In this document: in pieces, positions 44,176 through 54,352 of the stretch
Layout: each line of letters begins with the position of its first letter
Numbering within the stretch: the stretch's first letter is position 1
From: a candidate division KSB1 bacterium
GTDB lineage: Bacteria; Electryoneota; RPQS01
DNA length: 64,000 nt
Direction: 5' to 3'
Assembly (NCBI GenBank): GCA_016214895.1
Contig: JACRMR010000017.1
Span: 124,001 to 188,000, forward strand
Translations under genes and position numbers: made by a program
The notes under the pieces: model-generated
What the model saw: the letters and a program-made list of their open reading frames with translations, nothing else
Told to the model about the DNA's origin: nothing
Database searches by the model: none

Positions 44176-45033
44176 TTGACCAAAATTACCAAAAAGGCCA
44201 ACATCCGGGCCAACCAGAGTCTCGAAAAGTACCTGCAGGAGATCGGCGAAGTCCCGCTGCTGACGCCGGACGAAGAGATCAAGCTCGCCCGCCGCATCCG
44301 CCGCAATGATCAGCTCGCGCTCGAACAGCTGACCAAGGCCAATCTGCGCTTCGTCGTCAGCGTCGCCAAGCAATACCAGAATCAGGGGCTGTCGCTCGGC
44401 GACCTGATCAACGAAGGCAATCTCGGCCTGATCAAAGCCGCGAAACGTTTCGACGAAGCCCGCGGCTTCAAATTTATTTCCTATGCGGTCTGGTGGATCC
44501 GCCAGAGCATCCTGCAGGCCCTCGCTGAACAGTCACGCGTCGTGCGGCTGCCGCTCAACCGCGTCGGCGCGCTCAACAAGATCGGCAAGATGTACTCCGC
44601 GCTCGAACAGGAATTCGAACGCGAACCCACGCCCGAAGAGATCGCCGAACAGCTCGAGATTTCGCCCGTCGAAGTCACGGATACGCTGCGCATGTCGGGC
44701 CGGCATCTGTCCATGGACGCGCCGTTCTCCCAGGGCGAAGACAACCGCCTGCTGGACATCGTGCACAACGACAATCAGCCGCCGCCGGATTCCAAACTCA
44801 TGCAGGAATCACTGCGGCAGGAGATCGAGCGCGCGCTCTCCACGCTGAGCGAACGCGAAGCCGAAGTCGTGCGGCTGTATTTCGGTCTGGGCCGCGAACA
44901 TCCGCTCACCCTCGAGGAGATCGGCGAACTGTTCAAACTCACTCGCGAACGCGTCCGCCAGATCAAAGAGAAAGCGTTGCGTCGCCTGCGTCACGCATCG
45001 CGCAGCAAAGCCCTGCGCACCTATCTCGGCTAA
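44176..45033 (+). CDS. rpoD: Primary RNA polymerase sigma factor (short RpoD/SigA)
   Basis: This protein has 285 residues. All core regions are present: 1.2 ([20 protein letters not shown]), 2 ([60 protein letters not shown]), 3 ([20 protein letters not shown]) and 4 ([36 protein letters not shown]). Region 1.1 is absent, which is normal for Bacteroidota-type primary sigma factors of about 287 residues. The start is a TTG at 44176 with no clear Shine-Dalgarno sequence. It directs housekeeping transcription. A perfect terminator follows. Confidence 0.93.
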   Translation: MTKITKKANIRANQSLEKYLQEIGEVPLLTPDEEIKLARRIRRNDQLALEQLTKANLRFVVSVAKQYQNQGLSLGDLINEGNLGLIKAAKRFDEARGFKFISYAVWWIRQSILQALAEQSRVVRLPLNRVGALNKIGKMYSALEQEFEREPTPEEIAEQLEISPVEVTDTLRMSGRHLSMDAPFSQGEDNRLLDIVHNDNQPPPDSKLMQESLRQEIERALSTLSEREAEVVRLYFGLGREHPLTLEEIGELFKLTRERVRQIKEKALRRLRHASRSKALRTYLG

Positions 45034-45055
45034 ACACCATGAGATTCGGGTCAAG

Positions 45056-45083
45056 AAAAAAGCGCGATTGCTCGCGCTTTTTT
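45056..45083 (+). terminator. Terminator of rpoD
   Basis: AAAAAAGCGCGA / TCGCGCTTTTTT is a perfect stem with loop TTGC and its own T-run, a textbook rho-independent terminator. Confidence 0.93.
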
Positions 45084-45184
45084 CTTACCCGCGTTTCCCT
45101 TGACCCGCACTGCTGACCCTCTGGACGCCGAGTGACTCTGGCATTTGAACCCGTGACATTCTTTGAGAAAGAGACAGAACAGTC

Positions 45185-45212
45185 TTGAAGTTGACCATAA
45201 TTGTCCTATATT
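45185..45212 (+). promoter_or_regulatory. Promoter-like site ahead of the 1245-residue secreted protein
   Basis: TTGAAG (45185) and TATATT (45207) are spaced by 16 bp, 118 bp before the start codon. It is plausible but unproven. Confidence 0.4.
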
Positions 45213-45329
45213 GTCGAGCGTGACACAGATCGATATGTTCTGTTCTCCGGTACCGTCGGAGACTGAATGTGAGTTGGCCCCTCAGGCTGGTACCCCGCGC
45301 CGGGAGCTGAAAAATGAAGGGAGATGACG

Positions 45330-48300
45330 ATGACACCGAGCCGAATGGACGTCCGCAGATTGGTCTTGGCGACCGCAATTTGCCTGCTGAACGGGCTGAC
45401 GCCGAATGCGCAAGCTGAGCTGAAATCGTGGAACAATCCAAGCGGAGGGTCATGGCACAATGCTCTGAATTGGACCCCCGCCGGAGTGCCGACCGTGACG
45501 GACGACGCCGAAATCGTATTGGCTGGAACCTATTCGGTGACAGTCGACTCCAGTGCGGCCATCCAACAGTTGATCCTCGGCGCCGTCAGCGGCGGGCAGA
45601 CGCTCGAACTGTTCGATGGCGTTGGACAGCCGGTTACCCTGGAAGTGGATGCCCCCGGTGAAATCAGGACGAATGGCCGAATGCGCGTGTTTGCAGGAAA
45701 CCAGTTCCGCGTGGTAGCCGCAGGCGGACCCTTCGTAAACCACGGCGTTATCACGTTCGATTCCTCCACGACGCTGCACCTCGGCCCGCTCTGCTCGCTC
45801 GACAACGCCGCGGACGGAACCATCTTCTTCAACGGCGACGTGCTCGTCGAGTCCGGGCTATTCCCGGCCACGAACAGCGATCTGATCAACAACGGTGTGA
45901 TCGTCAAGTCGGGTTCGGGTTTGCTGGATATTCAGACCTGGTGCCATCATCACTGGCTCGCGCAGTTCACATTGGCGGAAGGCTCCATGCAGGCGTGCTA
46001 TTTCTTCTCGGGCGGCCAACTCCTTCTGCAATCGGGAACCGTGTATACCGTGAGCGTGCAGGATACCAACAGTGTGCTATGGATTGACTCTTCAGTCGTG
46101 GTTGAGTTGCAAGGGACCGCCGAGATTCTCTCCACCGATCAGGTCCTGTCCAACATTCATAACAATGGTGTCGTTCGCCACACGGGTCCAGGTACGGGGA
46201 TCATCGACTGCGAGCACGAGCACGAAGTCTATGGTCTGACTTTTCCGGGGCAAGTGATCGTGGAAGAAGGAACTCTGCATTTTCGCGGACCGCATAATTT
46301 CTCATTCTTTGATCGCGTCGAGATCGGTCCGGAGGCGGAGCTCATCTTTGACAACAACGCGGAATTCAGCGCACCCGCGGAAGTGGCGTCCACGGTTCCC
46401 GATTCCGGGACGTTGACGTTTCGTAACGCTTTCGTGCATCAGGTCTGGTTCTGCACCTTCACGTTCTCCGGGATCCTGCAGCTCCATGGTCCAGGCCTGG
46501 TACAAGTGTTTCCCACGAACACCCTGGACACCTTGCAGGTTCTGCGCGCAGACTCCGGGGTGGTCTGCGAAGCCAATCAGCCCATCTACACGCGCGACTT
46601 CGAGCTGAACGGCGGGACAATCAACACGGATGTCATTGTGATCGAAGAGCAGACGTGGACCGCGGGCGGTCTGGGCGATGGGACCGGCGACAGCGTCACG
46701 ATTGAGCCGGGCGCCACGCTGGTTATCTCGGGTCCTGATCAGAAACAACTTGACGGCAGCACGCTCACGATCGAAGGAACTGCCCATGTCAGCGGGTCCG
46801 GCGAGCTTACCGCTACCAACGGCGCAAACATCATCGTCGCCACTGAGGGCTTAGTCGCGATCGGAGATTCGGTCACGATCACGAGTCCGGCGGACAGTCT
46901 GATCAATCACGGGCAGATGACGATCAGCTCGCCACTCGATACTAGTCGGTTCGACATCTTCATCTTCAATGATCCCGTCGCCACCCGGACGCCGGGCACC
47001 ATCGACGTTCTCTCGGGACGAGTGGTGTTCGGCAGTGGTGTCGAAAGCCGTGGAACTATCAATGTCGGAAGCGGTGCGGAACTCATCATCGGGGGCGCGC
47101 TGAACAACGGCGGCAGTGTGAATCTGGTATCCGGCGGCGAGCTGACCGTCACCGGAACCCTGTCCAATTCGCCATCCGGGACCTTGAACATGTCCGGCGA
47201 TACGGAAATCGGCGGTGGCGGCGCATTGCAGAACGACGGACAGATCAACTCGTTTGGCGGTGTGTTCAGCAACCTCACGAATCGCGCGGTCACGCCCCGT
47301 CTGGTTAATCTTGCGGCCGGATTCGTGGACAGCTTCTCAGATACGCTGACGCTGTTCGGCGGCGGCGAGAATCACGGCGACATCGAAATTCATGCCGGGA
47401 CCGTGCTCAAAATACTCGGCGAATTCGAAAACGCCAGCGAGGGACTCATCCACGGGCAGGGAGTGCTGGATGTGAGCGAGGCCGTCTTCGTCAACAACGG
47501 AACCATCAATCCCGGATCGTCGCCGGGAACCCTGGTTATCAATGGAGATCTCACGACGAACGGAACGATTGTCATAGAACTTGCCGAAACGAATTCAGGA
47601 ACCGAATTCGATCTACTGGTCATCACGGGAGCGCTGCAGTTCGGTGGTACACTGGAACTGTCGAGATTGAACGGATTCCTGCCTGTCGTCGGTGATGTGT
47701 TCGATTGCATGCATTACGGAGGTATGACCGGTGAGTTCGCCGACGTCCGCGGCACCGCGCTCGGCGACGGCCACTACGTGGAGATTGAGTACGGCCCGAA
47801 CAGTCTCACGCAGCGAGTATGCGATGGCGTGTCGGGCGTTTCGCTGAGCCGCTCGTCCGTCGCCGCGATTGTCGATGCAGGAGAGTCGCGTGATATTCCA
47901 ATCGAAATCTGTAATGTGGGACACTGTCCGCTGGAGTGGAACGCGACATTCGAACAGGTGAACCCCAGCAGTCCGCCGGCGGTGCCGTGGTTGACCATCA
48001 TGCCAGGCACAGCGGGACTGTTGAAACGCGGGAATTGCGAGGTTCTGCAGTTGCACGTTGACTTAGACGGACTGCCGACCGGCATTTACACGGGGAGCAT
48101 CACCGTTGCGCATAATGATCCCAGCCAGGGGCCACTGCATGTTCCCGTAAGGATCGCGACTCCTGATGCGCTGGACTTCTGTAACGATGAGCCGTTGGTG
48201 ACCTATCAGGCAAGATCCATCATGCCGCCGACGATTGTGACTCACACCCGGAACGGGGTGCTGAGTTTGCACTGGATGACGGTTCCGGGAGTGGATTTCT

Positions 48301-49067
48301 ATCAGATATACTACGGCACGAGTCCTGATGCGATGGAGCCGGTCTCGATTTCCTTCGAGCCTGCATGGGTTGACACGGCTGCCATGGTACCGGCGGGCGC
48401 ACGGATCGGTTTCTACCAGGTCTCGGCCCTCCGCACCCAGCCCATCGTATTTTCGCAGGACGATGCACTCGCCTACTGGAGGTTCGAAGAAGGCTCCGGC
48501 AACACCAGCGCCGACGAATCCGGTCATGGTCACGACGCGACGCTGCACAACGCTGACTGGTATGAGTATGGTGTGGACAGCCAGATGTGCTGGGGCCTCG
48601 GCTTCGCGAATAGCAAGTGGGCGGATGTGGTCAACGACAACATGTTCTACATGGCGCCGTTGCAGATCGACGCGCACCTGAAGATCGATCAACTCCCGGC
48701 GGCTTCGCCGTCGTACATCCTCGGCAACGTGCGTTACGCTCCGCTCAACGGCGGATTCGCGTGGAGAATCGAACCCAGCGGCCTGTTGACCGCGCTGGCG
48801 TGGAACGGGAACGGCTGGAACGAACTGCATTCTGTGGTGCCGGTGATGCTCAACGAGTGGTTCACGGCCACGCTGATCATCAACGGCGACGAGTCGATGA
48901 TGCTCGTGAACGGGACCGTGGTGGCGGCGGGGCGGCTCCTGCTGAACTCGGCGAACAACGAAATGCCCCTGACGATCGGCGCGTCGGCGCTGCCCAGCGG
49001 CGCGCATCAGTACTTCCTGCGCGGGCAGATCGGCTGGATGAAGCTAAGGGAACTGACGCTGCCGTAG
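45330..49067 (+). CDS. Giant secreted beta-solenoid protein with FnIII- and LamG-like C-terminus
   Basis: This protein has 1245 residues from the ATG at 45330, which is 6 bases after AAGGGAG (an ATG at 45324 abuts it). After the signal peptide (VLATAICLLNGLTPNAQA) comes WNNPSGGSWHNALNWTPAGV, the start of PEP-CTERM/autotransporter-like 'GSWHNALNW' solenoids. Hundreds of residues of 'NNGTINVGSGAELIIGG'-type strands follow (around 560-760 especially). A CARDB/ASH-like section is next (IEICNVGHCPLEWNATFEQV). Then comes an FnIII-like domain (LSLHWMTVPGVDFYQIYYG). The final ~200 residues are LamG/concanavalin-like (WRFEEGSGNTSADESGHGHD ... IGWMKLRELTLP). That last module is nearly identical to the one ending the next gene. 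Probably a surface adhesin or structural protein. Confidence 0.85.
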   Translation: MTPSRMDVRRLVLATAICLLNGLTPNAQAELKSWNNPSGGSWHNALNWTPAGVPTVTDDAEIVLAGTYSVTVDSSAAIQQLILGAVSGGQTLELFDGVGQPVTLEVDAPGEIRTNGRMRVFAGNQFRVVAAGGPFVNHGVITFDSSTTLHLGPLCSLDNAADGTIFFNGDVLVESGLFPATNSDLINNGVIVKSGSGLLDIQTWCHHHWLAQFTLAEGSMQACYFFSGGQLLLQSGTVYTVSVQDTNSVLWIDSSVVVELQGTAEILSTDQVLSNIHNNGVVRHTGPGTGIIDCEHEHEVYGLTFPGQVIVEEGTLHFRGPHNFSFFDRVEIGPEAELIFDNNAEFSAPAEVASTVPDSGTLTFRNAFVHQVWFCTFTFSGILQLHGPGLVQVFPTNTLDTLQVLRADSGVVCEANQPIYTRDFELNGGTINTDVIVIEEQTWTAGGLGDGTGDSVTIEPGATLVISGPDQKQLDGSTLTIEGTAHVSGSGELTATNGANIIVATEGLVAIGDSVTITSPADSLINHGQMTISSPLDTSRFDIFIFNDPVATRTPGTIDVLSGRVVFGSGVESRGTINVGSGAELIIGGALNNGGSVNLVSGGELTVTGTLSNSPSGTLNMSGDTEIGGGGALQNDGQINSFGGVFSNLTNRAVTPRLVNLAAGFVDSFSDTLTLFGGGENHGDIEIHAGTVLKILGEFENASEGLIHGQGVLDVSEAVFVNNGTINPGSSPGTLVINGDLTTNGTIVIELAETNSGTEFDLLVITGALQFGGTLELSRLNGFLPVVGDVFDCMHYGGMTGEFADVRGTALGDGHYVEIEYGPNSLTQRVCDGVSGVSLSRSSVAAIVDAGESRDIPIEICNVGHCPLEWNATFEQVNPSSPPAVPWLTIMPGTAGLLKRGNCEVLQLHVDLDGLPTGIYTGSITVAHNDPSQGPLHVPVRIATPDALDFCNDEPLVTYQARSIMPPTIVTHTRNGVLSLHWMTVPGVDFYQIYYGTSPDAMEPVSISFEPAWVDTAAMVPAGARIGFYQVSALRTQPIVFSQDDALAYWRFEEGSGNTSADESGHGHDATLHNADWYEYGVDSQMCWGLGFANSKWADVVNDNMFYMAPLQIDAHLKIDQLPAASPSYILGNVRYAPLNGGFAWRIEPSGLLTALAWNGNGWNELHSVVPVMLNEWFTATLIINGDESMMLVNGTVVAAGRLLLNSANNEMPLTIGASALPSGAHQYFLRGQIGWMKLRELTLP

Positions 49068-49140
49068 TGCCGCAGGCGACGAGAAACAGAGGCTACGCGG
49101 ACGCATCCCGGCCAAATCAGACGTATAACATCCGCTTTAG

Positions 49141-49167
49141 GAAGGCGCGAGGCATCGCGCCTTCTTT
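49141..49167 (+). terminator. Terminator after the beta-solenoid gene
   Basis: GAAGGCGCGA / TCGCGCCTTC is a perfect 10-bp stem with loop GGCA, followed by TTTC. Confidence 0.75.
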
Positions 49168-49282
49168 CATTGTGACATTTTGGTCGCACATAATCGGACT
49201 TTATCAGGACGGAATCTTGATTTCACTTCATATCGGCGATTCCGCCGCTCCGCATGCGAAATAATCTCATCTCCAACGAACC

Positions 49283-49311
49283 TTGACATTGCGCATCGAC
49301 GACCCTAACTT
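49283..49311 (+). promoter_or_regulatory. Sigma-70-like promoter of the VWA/peptidase protein
   Basis: TTGACA at 49283 and TAACTT at 49306 have a 17-bp spacer, about 50 bp before the ATG at 49359. The downstream Shine-Dalgarno sequence is AGAGGAGG. Confidence 0.55.
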
Positions 49312-49358
49312 GTAAAGAAAGGCACTTTCCACAGCAGATGTCATAAGAGGAGGTTGTG

Positions 49359-52300
49359 ATGAAGCGATTGCTGAGCGCTCTGATTATTGTGACGGCTTTG
49401 GCCAGCGGCGGGGTCTTTGCCCAGACCGACGAACCGCAATTGCCCAAGGGAACCTTAGCTCCGGCGCCCGGGTGCGTAGCCCTGCTTGATAATGCACGGA
49501 CGACGCTGCTGCAGTACGATTTCGAAGCCGAGATTCCCGGCCTGCAGATCACGGCGGGCTGGCAGGTGAACGCGGCTCGCGAAGGGGGAGGGCACTTCGC
49601 CTTCGCCGGCACGGACGTCGGATACGCGAACGACTCCTTCGAACGGCTTGTGCTGCCGTTGCTCTCGATTCCGGCACTGGGGCCGGAGATCAGCGGGATT
49701 CGGCTGACGTTTCAGGAGTGGTTTGAGTTAGAGAGCGAGTACGACTACGGTGCGGTGTCCGTGTCCGCGGATGACGGCGCAAGTTGGATTGAGCTGGATC
49801 GCCGTAGCGGGCAGTCAGACTGGCGGGAGAACACGATCGATCTGACGCGCTTCGCGGGGCAGAGCATCCTGGTCGCGTTTGACCTGGTCACGGATTCGAG
49901 TATCACGTTCACCGGTTGGCAGCTGGATGACATTGGACTGGCGACGGCCTCGCGGACGGCGCTGGACGTGAACATCGTCAGTCTGAGTTCGCAGAACTTC
50001 CCGTTTGTGTATTTGAATGTCAATGTCAGCCGCGACGGGCAGCCAGTGCTGGGTCTGATCGCCGACAATTTCTTCGTGACCGAAAACGGAACGCAGCAGA
50101 CGGATAATTTCAACGTGACGCCTCCGTCCGAAGGTGGTCAAGTGCGATTAGTGGACATCGTATTCTGCATGGACAATAGCGGTAGTCTCGCCGGGGAGCA
50201 GAATGCGGTTCGGAATAACGTAATCAACTTTGTGAATGCGCTCACCGCGCAGGGGGCTGCCGCGGCCTTTGGGCTGGTTCGCTTCGGCCAAACCGCGGGG
50301 AGCGGGCAGCCGATTGTCGAGGAGGGGGGCATCCTCACGGAGGATGCCACATACTTCCGTGATGTCGTATGGTCCCGCAACGTAGCGAGCGGGGGAACGG
50401 AGCCAGGGTTGGACGCGATGTGGGCGGCATCGACAGCGTTCAGCTATCGTCCCGGAGCGCAACGGATCGTGATCCTGATCACGGACGAGGACAATGATCC
50501 GAGTAACCATAATCAGGCGCAAGTCATCAGTCAATTCCAAGCGACCACAACGACGGCCTTCTGCTTGATCGATCACGCCTTTGGCAACGCACATAACGAT
50601 TATTGCCCGGTCAGCAGCGCGACGAACGGCGCGTGTCTGAACGTGACCGATCCGTTCGGGCCGATTCTGGATTACATTGGGAACGCGGTGACCGCGACTT
50701 ATGTGGTCAGCTATCGTTCGAGCCAGCCCAATCCGGACGGAGTCGAGCGCCACGTCGTGACGCAAGTGACCGATGCGGAAGGTTCCGGCAGCGATGACGC
50801 TTATTACATGCCCGGTTCTGCGCCGCAGATTCAGCGGACTGCGGAGACTGTCGCGCTCCATGATCAGGCTTGGGCGGAAGGCACCACGTTCAACATCGAG
50901 GCCAATATCACCGACGCCTCCGCTCCGTTTGTCACGAGCGCGCGAGTCTACTATCGGACGACGGGCGGAGCGACCTACAGCTCGGTCGTGATGAGTAGCA
51001 TCGGAGGCAATATTTGGCGCGGAGTCGTTCCCGCGAGCGCGGTGCATACACCTGGCCTGAGCTACTACATCACCGCGACGGATGGTCAGCAAACAGCTTC
51101 GGATCCCTCCGTTGACCCTGCCCTGTTTCCCTATACAATAGGCATCCTACCCAACGCAGCACCGATACTGACGCATGTTCCGATCAGCGAGTTCGTGTGC
51201 GGTCAGGTTATTCAGGTGACATGCTTCGCCTCGGACGTGACCAACAACTTGCAATCGGTGGCTCTTCGCTATCGGAGAGTCGGGGAACTGATCTATCAGA
51301 GCACCATCGACAATTCCAATGTCAATGGTCAACGAACACTCACCATTCCGGCGAGCTACGCATCAGGCCAAGGCATCCAGTACTATCTGGTGGCCACAGA
51401 TAACTTCGGTGTCTCCACGACAAGGGGTACCCAGAGTGTTCCATATCAGATGAACGCTTCGGCCCCGGCCTTCTCAAACGCGACAGAGGATGAATACTGG
51501 TATGGACACGATTTCGAGGTTAGAATCACGACCCCTGAACCTGCCACCATTCAAGAAGCGACGGTGAAATACTTCAGGTTCCTTTGGATTTGGGATGAGG
51601 TCGAGTTGTCCCTTCAGGGATCCGAATTCGTCGGCACAATCCCCGGCAATCACACGGATACTGAAGAACTGCGATACTACTTCGAGGTAACGGATCAATG
51701 CGATGCCGTACACAGTATCGGAAGCGAATCGGATCCTATCAGACCACGGCCTGTTTGGAAGCTGGAAAACTCAGTGCGGTTGTTTGACCGCGGGCTCGAC
51801 GCCTGGAGTTTCTGCAATTGTGGTTGGGCAGTGTGGCCACGTAATATGTGGCAAAACGGCGACCCTGTTGACGAACAAGCCTGCTGTGAAGGAGGCACAG
51901 CATGTACCCCCAACTTCCGCCTTGCATTTCCAAGTTGGGCCATGTTTGAAGAGGCATTCACGCGTGACGAAGTCTTGTACCAGGACCGACGTTCAGGCCA
52001 ATGGCTCCGCCGCGAACGAGCAATCCGTAGGTGGAACGACATGAAGGGTTGCTGGGGGGGCTCATGTCTCGGCTTCTCGCTCTCCTCTATGCTGTTCTTC
52101 GGTGGGTATGAGTCTGTGCCTTCCCGATTCGGTGATAATCAGACCGTTCGATCTATTGGATTCTCGGACGATGACTTCGATGCTGCGGTAAACCTGAATC
52201 ACGTCTACCAATTGTACCAGTATGGTGACCCTCTCCAATCCGATTGTCAGGATCCACATAGTGGGTGGTTTAGAGACTCGCCGAATGAGACCCTTGCGAA

Positions 52301-54275
52301 ACTTAAGCGGCAGCTCGCGAGCGATACGCAGGACGAAGGCTTCATAGTATTCTGGGGGACTCTGCCAGACGGTAATGACGCGGACACCGACAGAGACGAC
52401 CTAGCGCATGCCGTGGTCCCGCTGCGACTCCACAAAGTGAGTGATAGTGAGTACCGCGTATATGTCTACAACAACTGGAATCCGGACGATGAACCCTATT
52501 TTACGTTCTCAACCAATGGAATCGGCTCGTGGACGTACAGCGATACCAATGTACAGCCACCCAGCGGCACGCAAAACGGCAGCATTATCGTGACAGACGG
52601 TGTCTCTGAGTATTCCGGTCATCCGGATCTCGTACGCCCACTCAGAGGCGTCCAGCCAATCGAGGATGAAATAACAGCGGATGTGTTCTATTCTCAGCCG
52701 GCGCAAATTGAGTTCGAGGACGAGAACAACAATGTATTCGGATTCAATGGGGAACGTGTGTACGGTGATCTCGATGCTGCCGTGCCGTTTCTGCCAATCA
52801 CGGGCATGCCTTCCAAACCGATTGGCTTCACGGTTATGCTGATGTCGCACCGGATTGAGTACTCGCCTCAAGCCGGATCCATGGGGGCGGTCAATATGTG
52901 GTTGAATTCCAACGAGTTCATCCGGTACCTCCGTTCGGACTACGTGCCTGGTGAATCAGAAGATCTTCTAATTGATCCGGCGGAGCGAACGATGGACTTG
53001 CTCAACGAACAACCGTCCACGAAAATCGTCTCTGCCGACCTTGTAGGAACGCCAGATGAAACCAGGGAATTCCTGATCCAGCTCAGAAACCTCCGGCTTG
53101 ATCCCAATTCTGTCGTCAGACTGGCACTCATTGGCGACGGTGCTGATGTGGTTGCTGAAGATGGCTCACTGTCCACAGACGCCGAAATCCTCACTATTAG
53201 GGATTCGATTTCTATGGGCAAGTTTGCTCTGACGGGAATGAACCTTCCGCCCACCACACGTGTGCGGATGTTACCCAACTGGGATTCGCTGGCTACGCCA
53301 ATGCCCATCCTCATTGACCTTGGCAACGACGGCATCATCGACGACACGATGTACGTGCGCAATGAGTTGGGACGCGATATCTGCAACGAAGATCCCGAAG
53401 TCAGCTACACCGCCTCCGCGCTGCTGCAACCGCAGTTGGTCGCGAAAGTGCACGGTGGTCAGTTGCGGCTGTTCTGGAATGCGATCCCAGCGGCTTCGTA
53501 CTACCAGATCTATCGTGGCGATCAGTTTGACAGTCTGAGCCCGATCGCCATGACGTATGACACGACGTGGACGGACACGACGATCGCGGCGGCCGATGCG
53601 TCGCGCAAGGCGTTCTATCAGATCGTCGCACAGCGCACGGAGTCGTTCCAGGTCAACAACAACGACGAAGAGCTGCTGGCCTCATGGTTGTTCGAGGAGG
53701 GTGCGGGCGAGGTTAGCGTGGATGAAACCGGTCATGGTCACGACGCGACCCTGCACAATGCCGACTGGTATGAGTACGGCGTGGACAGCCAGATGTGCTG
53801 GGGCCTCGGCTTCGCGAATAATGAGTGGGCCGACGTTGCCAACGACAACATGTTCTATATGGCGCCGTTGCAGATCGACGCTCACCTGAAGGTCGATCAA
53901 CTCCCCGCCGGTTCGCCCTCCTACATCCTCGGCAACACGCGCTATGCTCCGCTCAACGGCGGCTTCGCGTGGAGAATCGAACCCAGCGGCCTGTTGACCG
54001 CGCTGGCGTGGAACGGGAACGGCTGGAACGAACTGCATTCTGTGGTGCCGGTGATGCTCAACGAGTGGTTCACGGCCACGCTGATCATGAACGGCGATGA
54101 GTCGATGATGCTCGTGAACGGGACCGTGGTGGCGGCGGGTCGACTCCTGCTGAACTCGGCGAACAACGAAATGCCCCTGACCATCGGCGCCTCTGCATTG
54201 CCCAGCGGGAATCATCAGTACTTCCTGCGCGGTCAGATCGGCTGGATGAAGATGAGGGAACTGACGCTGCCGTAG
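49359..54275 (+). CDS. Giant secreted multidomain protein: VWA, papain-like peptidase, LamG
   Basis: This protein has 1638 residues. The ATG at 49359 has AGAGGAGG five bases upstream; the GTG just before it is rejected. The order is: signal peptide (MKRLLSALIIVTALASGGVF); a jelly-roll domain, about 45-185 (SVSADDGASWIELDRRSGQ, GWQLDDIGL); a von Willebrand A domain, about 265-450, with MIDAS D272-N-S-G-S; Ig-like strands, about 490-830; a papain-fold cysteine peptidase, about 840-1200, with C903 in GCWGGSCLGFSLSS, H1017 in DLAHAVVPLRL and N1038/N1039 in YVYNNWNPDD; a link region; an FnIII-like domain (LRLFWNAIPAASYYQIYRG); and a LamG-like module, about 1438-1638. The peptidase triad fits the family spacing. 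Role inferred: surface or secreted proteolysis linked to ligand binding. The C-terminal module is shared with the preceding gene. Confidence 0.85.
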   Translation: MKRLLSALIIVTALASGGVFAQTDEPQLPKGTLAPAPGCVALLDNARTTLLQYDFEAEIPGLQITAGWQVNAAREGGGHFAFAGTDVGYANDSFERLVLPLLSIPALGPEISGIRLTFQEWFELESEYDYGAVSVSADDGASWIELDRRSGQSDWRENTIDLTRFAGQSILVAFDLVTDSSITFTGWQLDDIGLATASRTALDVNIVSLSSQNFPFVYLNVNVSRDGQPVLGLIADNFFVTENGTQQTDNFNVTPPSEGGQVRLVDIVFCMDNSGSLAGEQNAVRNNVINFVNALTAQGAAAAFGLVRFGQTAGSGQPIVEEGGILTEDATYFRDVVWSRNVASGGTEPGLDAMWAASTAFSYRPGAQRIVILITDEDNDPSNHNQAQVISQFQATTTTAFCLIDHAFGNAHNDYCPVSSATNGACLNVTDPFGPILDYIGNAVTATYVVSYRSSQPNPDGVERHVVTQVTDAEGSGSDDAYYMPGSAPQIQRTAETVALHDQAWAEGTTFNIEANITDASAPFVTSARVYYRTTGGATYSSVVMSSIGGNIWRGVVPASAVHTPGLSYYITATDGQQTASDPSVDPALFPYTIGILPNAAPILTHVPISEFVCGQVIQVTCFASDVTNNLQSVALRYRRVGELIYQSTIDNSNVNGQRTLTIPASYASGQGIQYYLVATDNFGVSTTRGTQSVPYQMNASAPAFSNATEDEYWYGHDFEVRITTPEPATIQEATVKYFRFLWIWDEVELSLQGSEFVGTIPGNHTDTEELRYYFEVTDQCDAVHSIGSESDPIRPRPVWKLENSVRLFDRGLDAWSFCNCGWAVWPRNMWQNGDPVDEQACCEGGTACTPNFRLAFPSWAMFEEAFTRDEVLYQDRRSGQWLRRERAIRRWNDMKGCWGGSCLGFSLSSMLFFGGYESVPSRFGDNQTVRSIGFSDDDFDAAVNLNHVYQLYQYGDPLQSDCQDPHSGWFRDSPNETLAKLKRQLASDTQDEGFIVFWGTLPDGNDADTDRDDLAHAVVPLRLHKVSDSEYRVYVYNNWNPDDEPYFTFSTNGIGSWTYSDTNVQPPSGTQNGSIIVTDGVSEYSGHPDLVRPLRGVQPIEDEITADVFYSQPAQIEFEDENNNVFGFNGERVYGDLDAAVPFLPITGMPSKPIGFTVMLMSHRIEYSPQAGSMGAVNMWLNSNEFIRYLRSDYVPGESEDLLIDPAERTMDLLNEQPSTKIVSADLVGTPDETREFLIQLRNLRLDPNSVVRLALIGDGADVVAEDGSLSTDAEILTIRDSISMGKFALTGMNLPPTTRVRMLPNWDSLATPMPILIDLGNDGIIDDTMYVRNELGRDICNEDPEVSYTASALLQPQLVAKVHGGQLRLFWNAIPAASYYQIYRGDQFDSLSPIAMTYDTTWTDTTIAAADASRKAFYQIVAQRTESFQVNNNDEELLASWLFEEGAGEVSVDETGHGHDATLHNADWYEYGVDSQMCWGLGFANNEWADVANDNMFYMAPLQIDAHLKVDQLPAGSPSYILGNTRYAPLNGGFAWRIEPSGLLTALAWNGNGWNELHSVVPVMLNEWFTATLIMNGDESMMLVNGTVVAAGRLLLNSANNEMPLTIGASALPSGNHQYFLRGQIGWMKMRELTLP

Positions 54276-54300
54276 CACCGCACAGATCTCCTAACAACAG

Positions 54301-54331
54301 GCGGGCGAACCATGATGGTTCGCCCGCTTTG
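54301..54331. terminator. Bidirectional terminator between the giant protein and the TlpA-like gene
   Basis: GCGGGCGAACCA / TGGTTCGCCCGC is a perfect 12-bp stem with loop TGA, followed by TTTGTT, between convergent genes. Confidence 0.85.
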
Positions 54332-54352
54332 TTGAGATGATACCGGAGCCCG

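Noticed and set aside
48063-49007. Minus-strand frame of 314 codons opposite the LamG-like module, repeated opposite the next gene
   Set aside because: The mirror frame exists only because the two plus-strand modules are nearly identical; its Arg/His-rich product has no recognisable domain.
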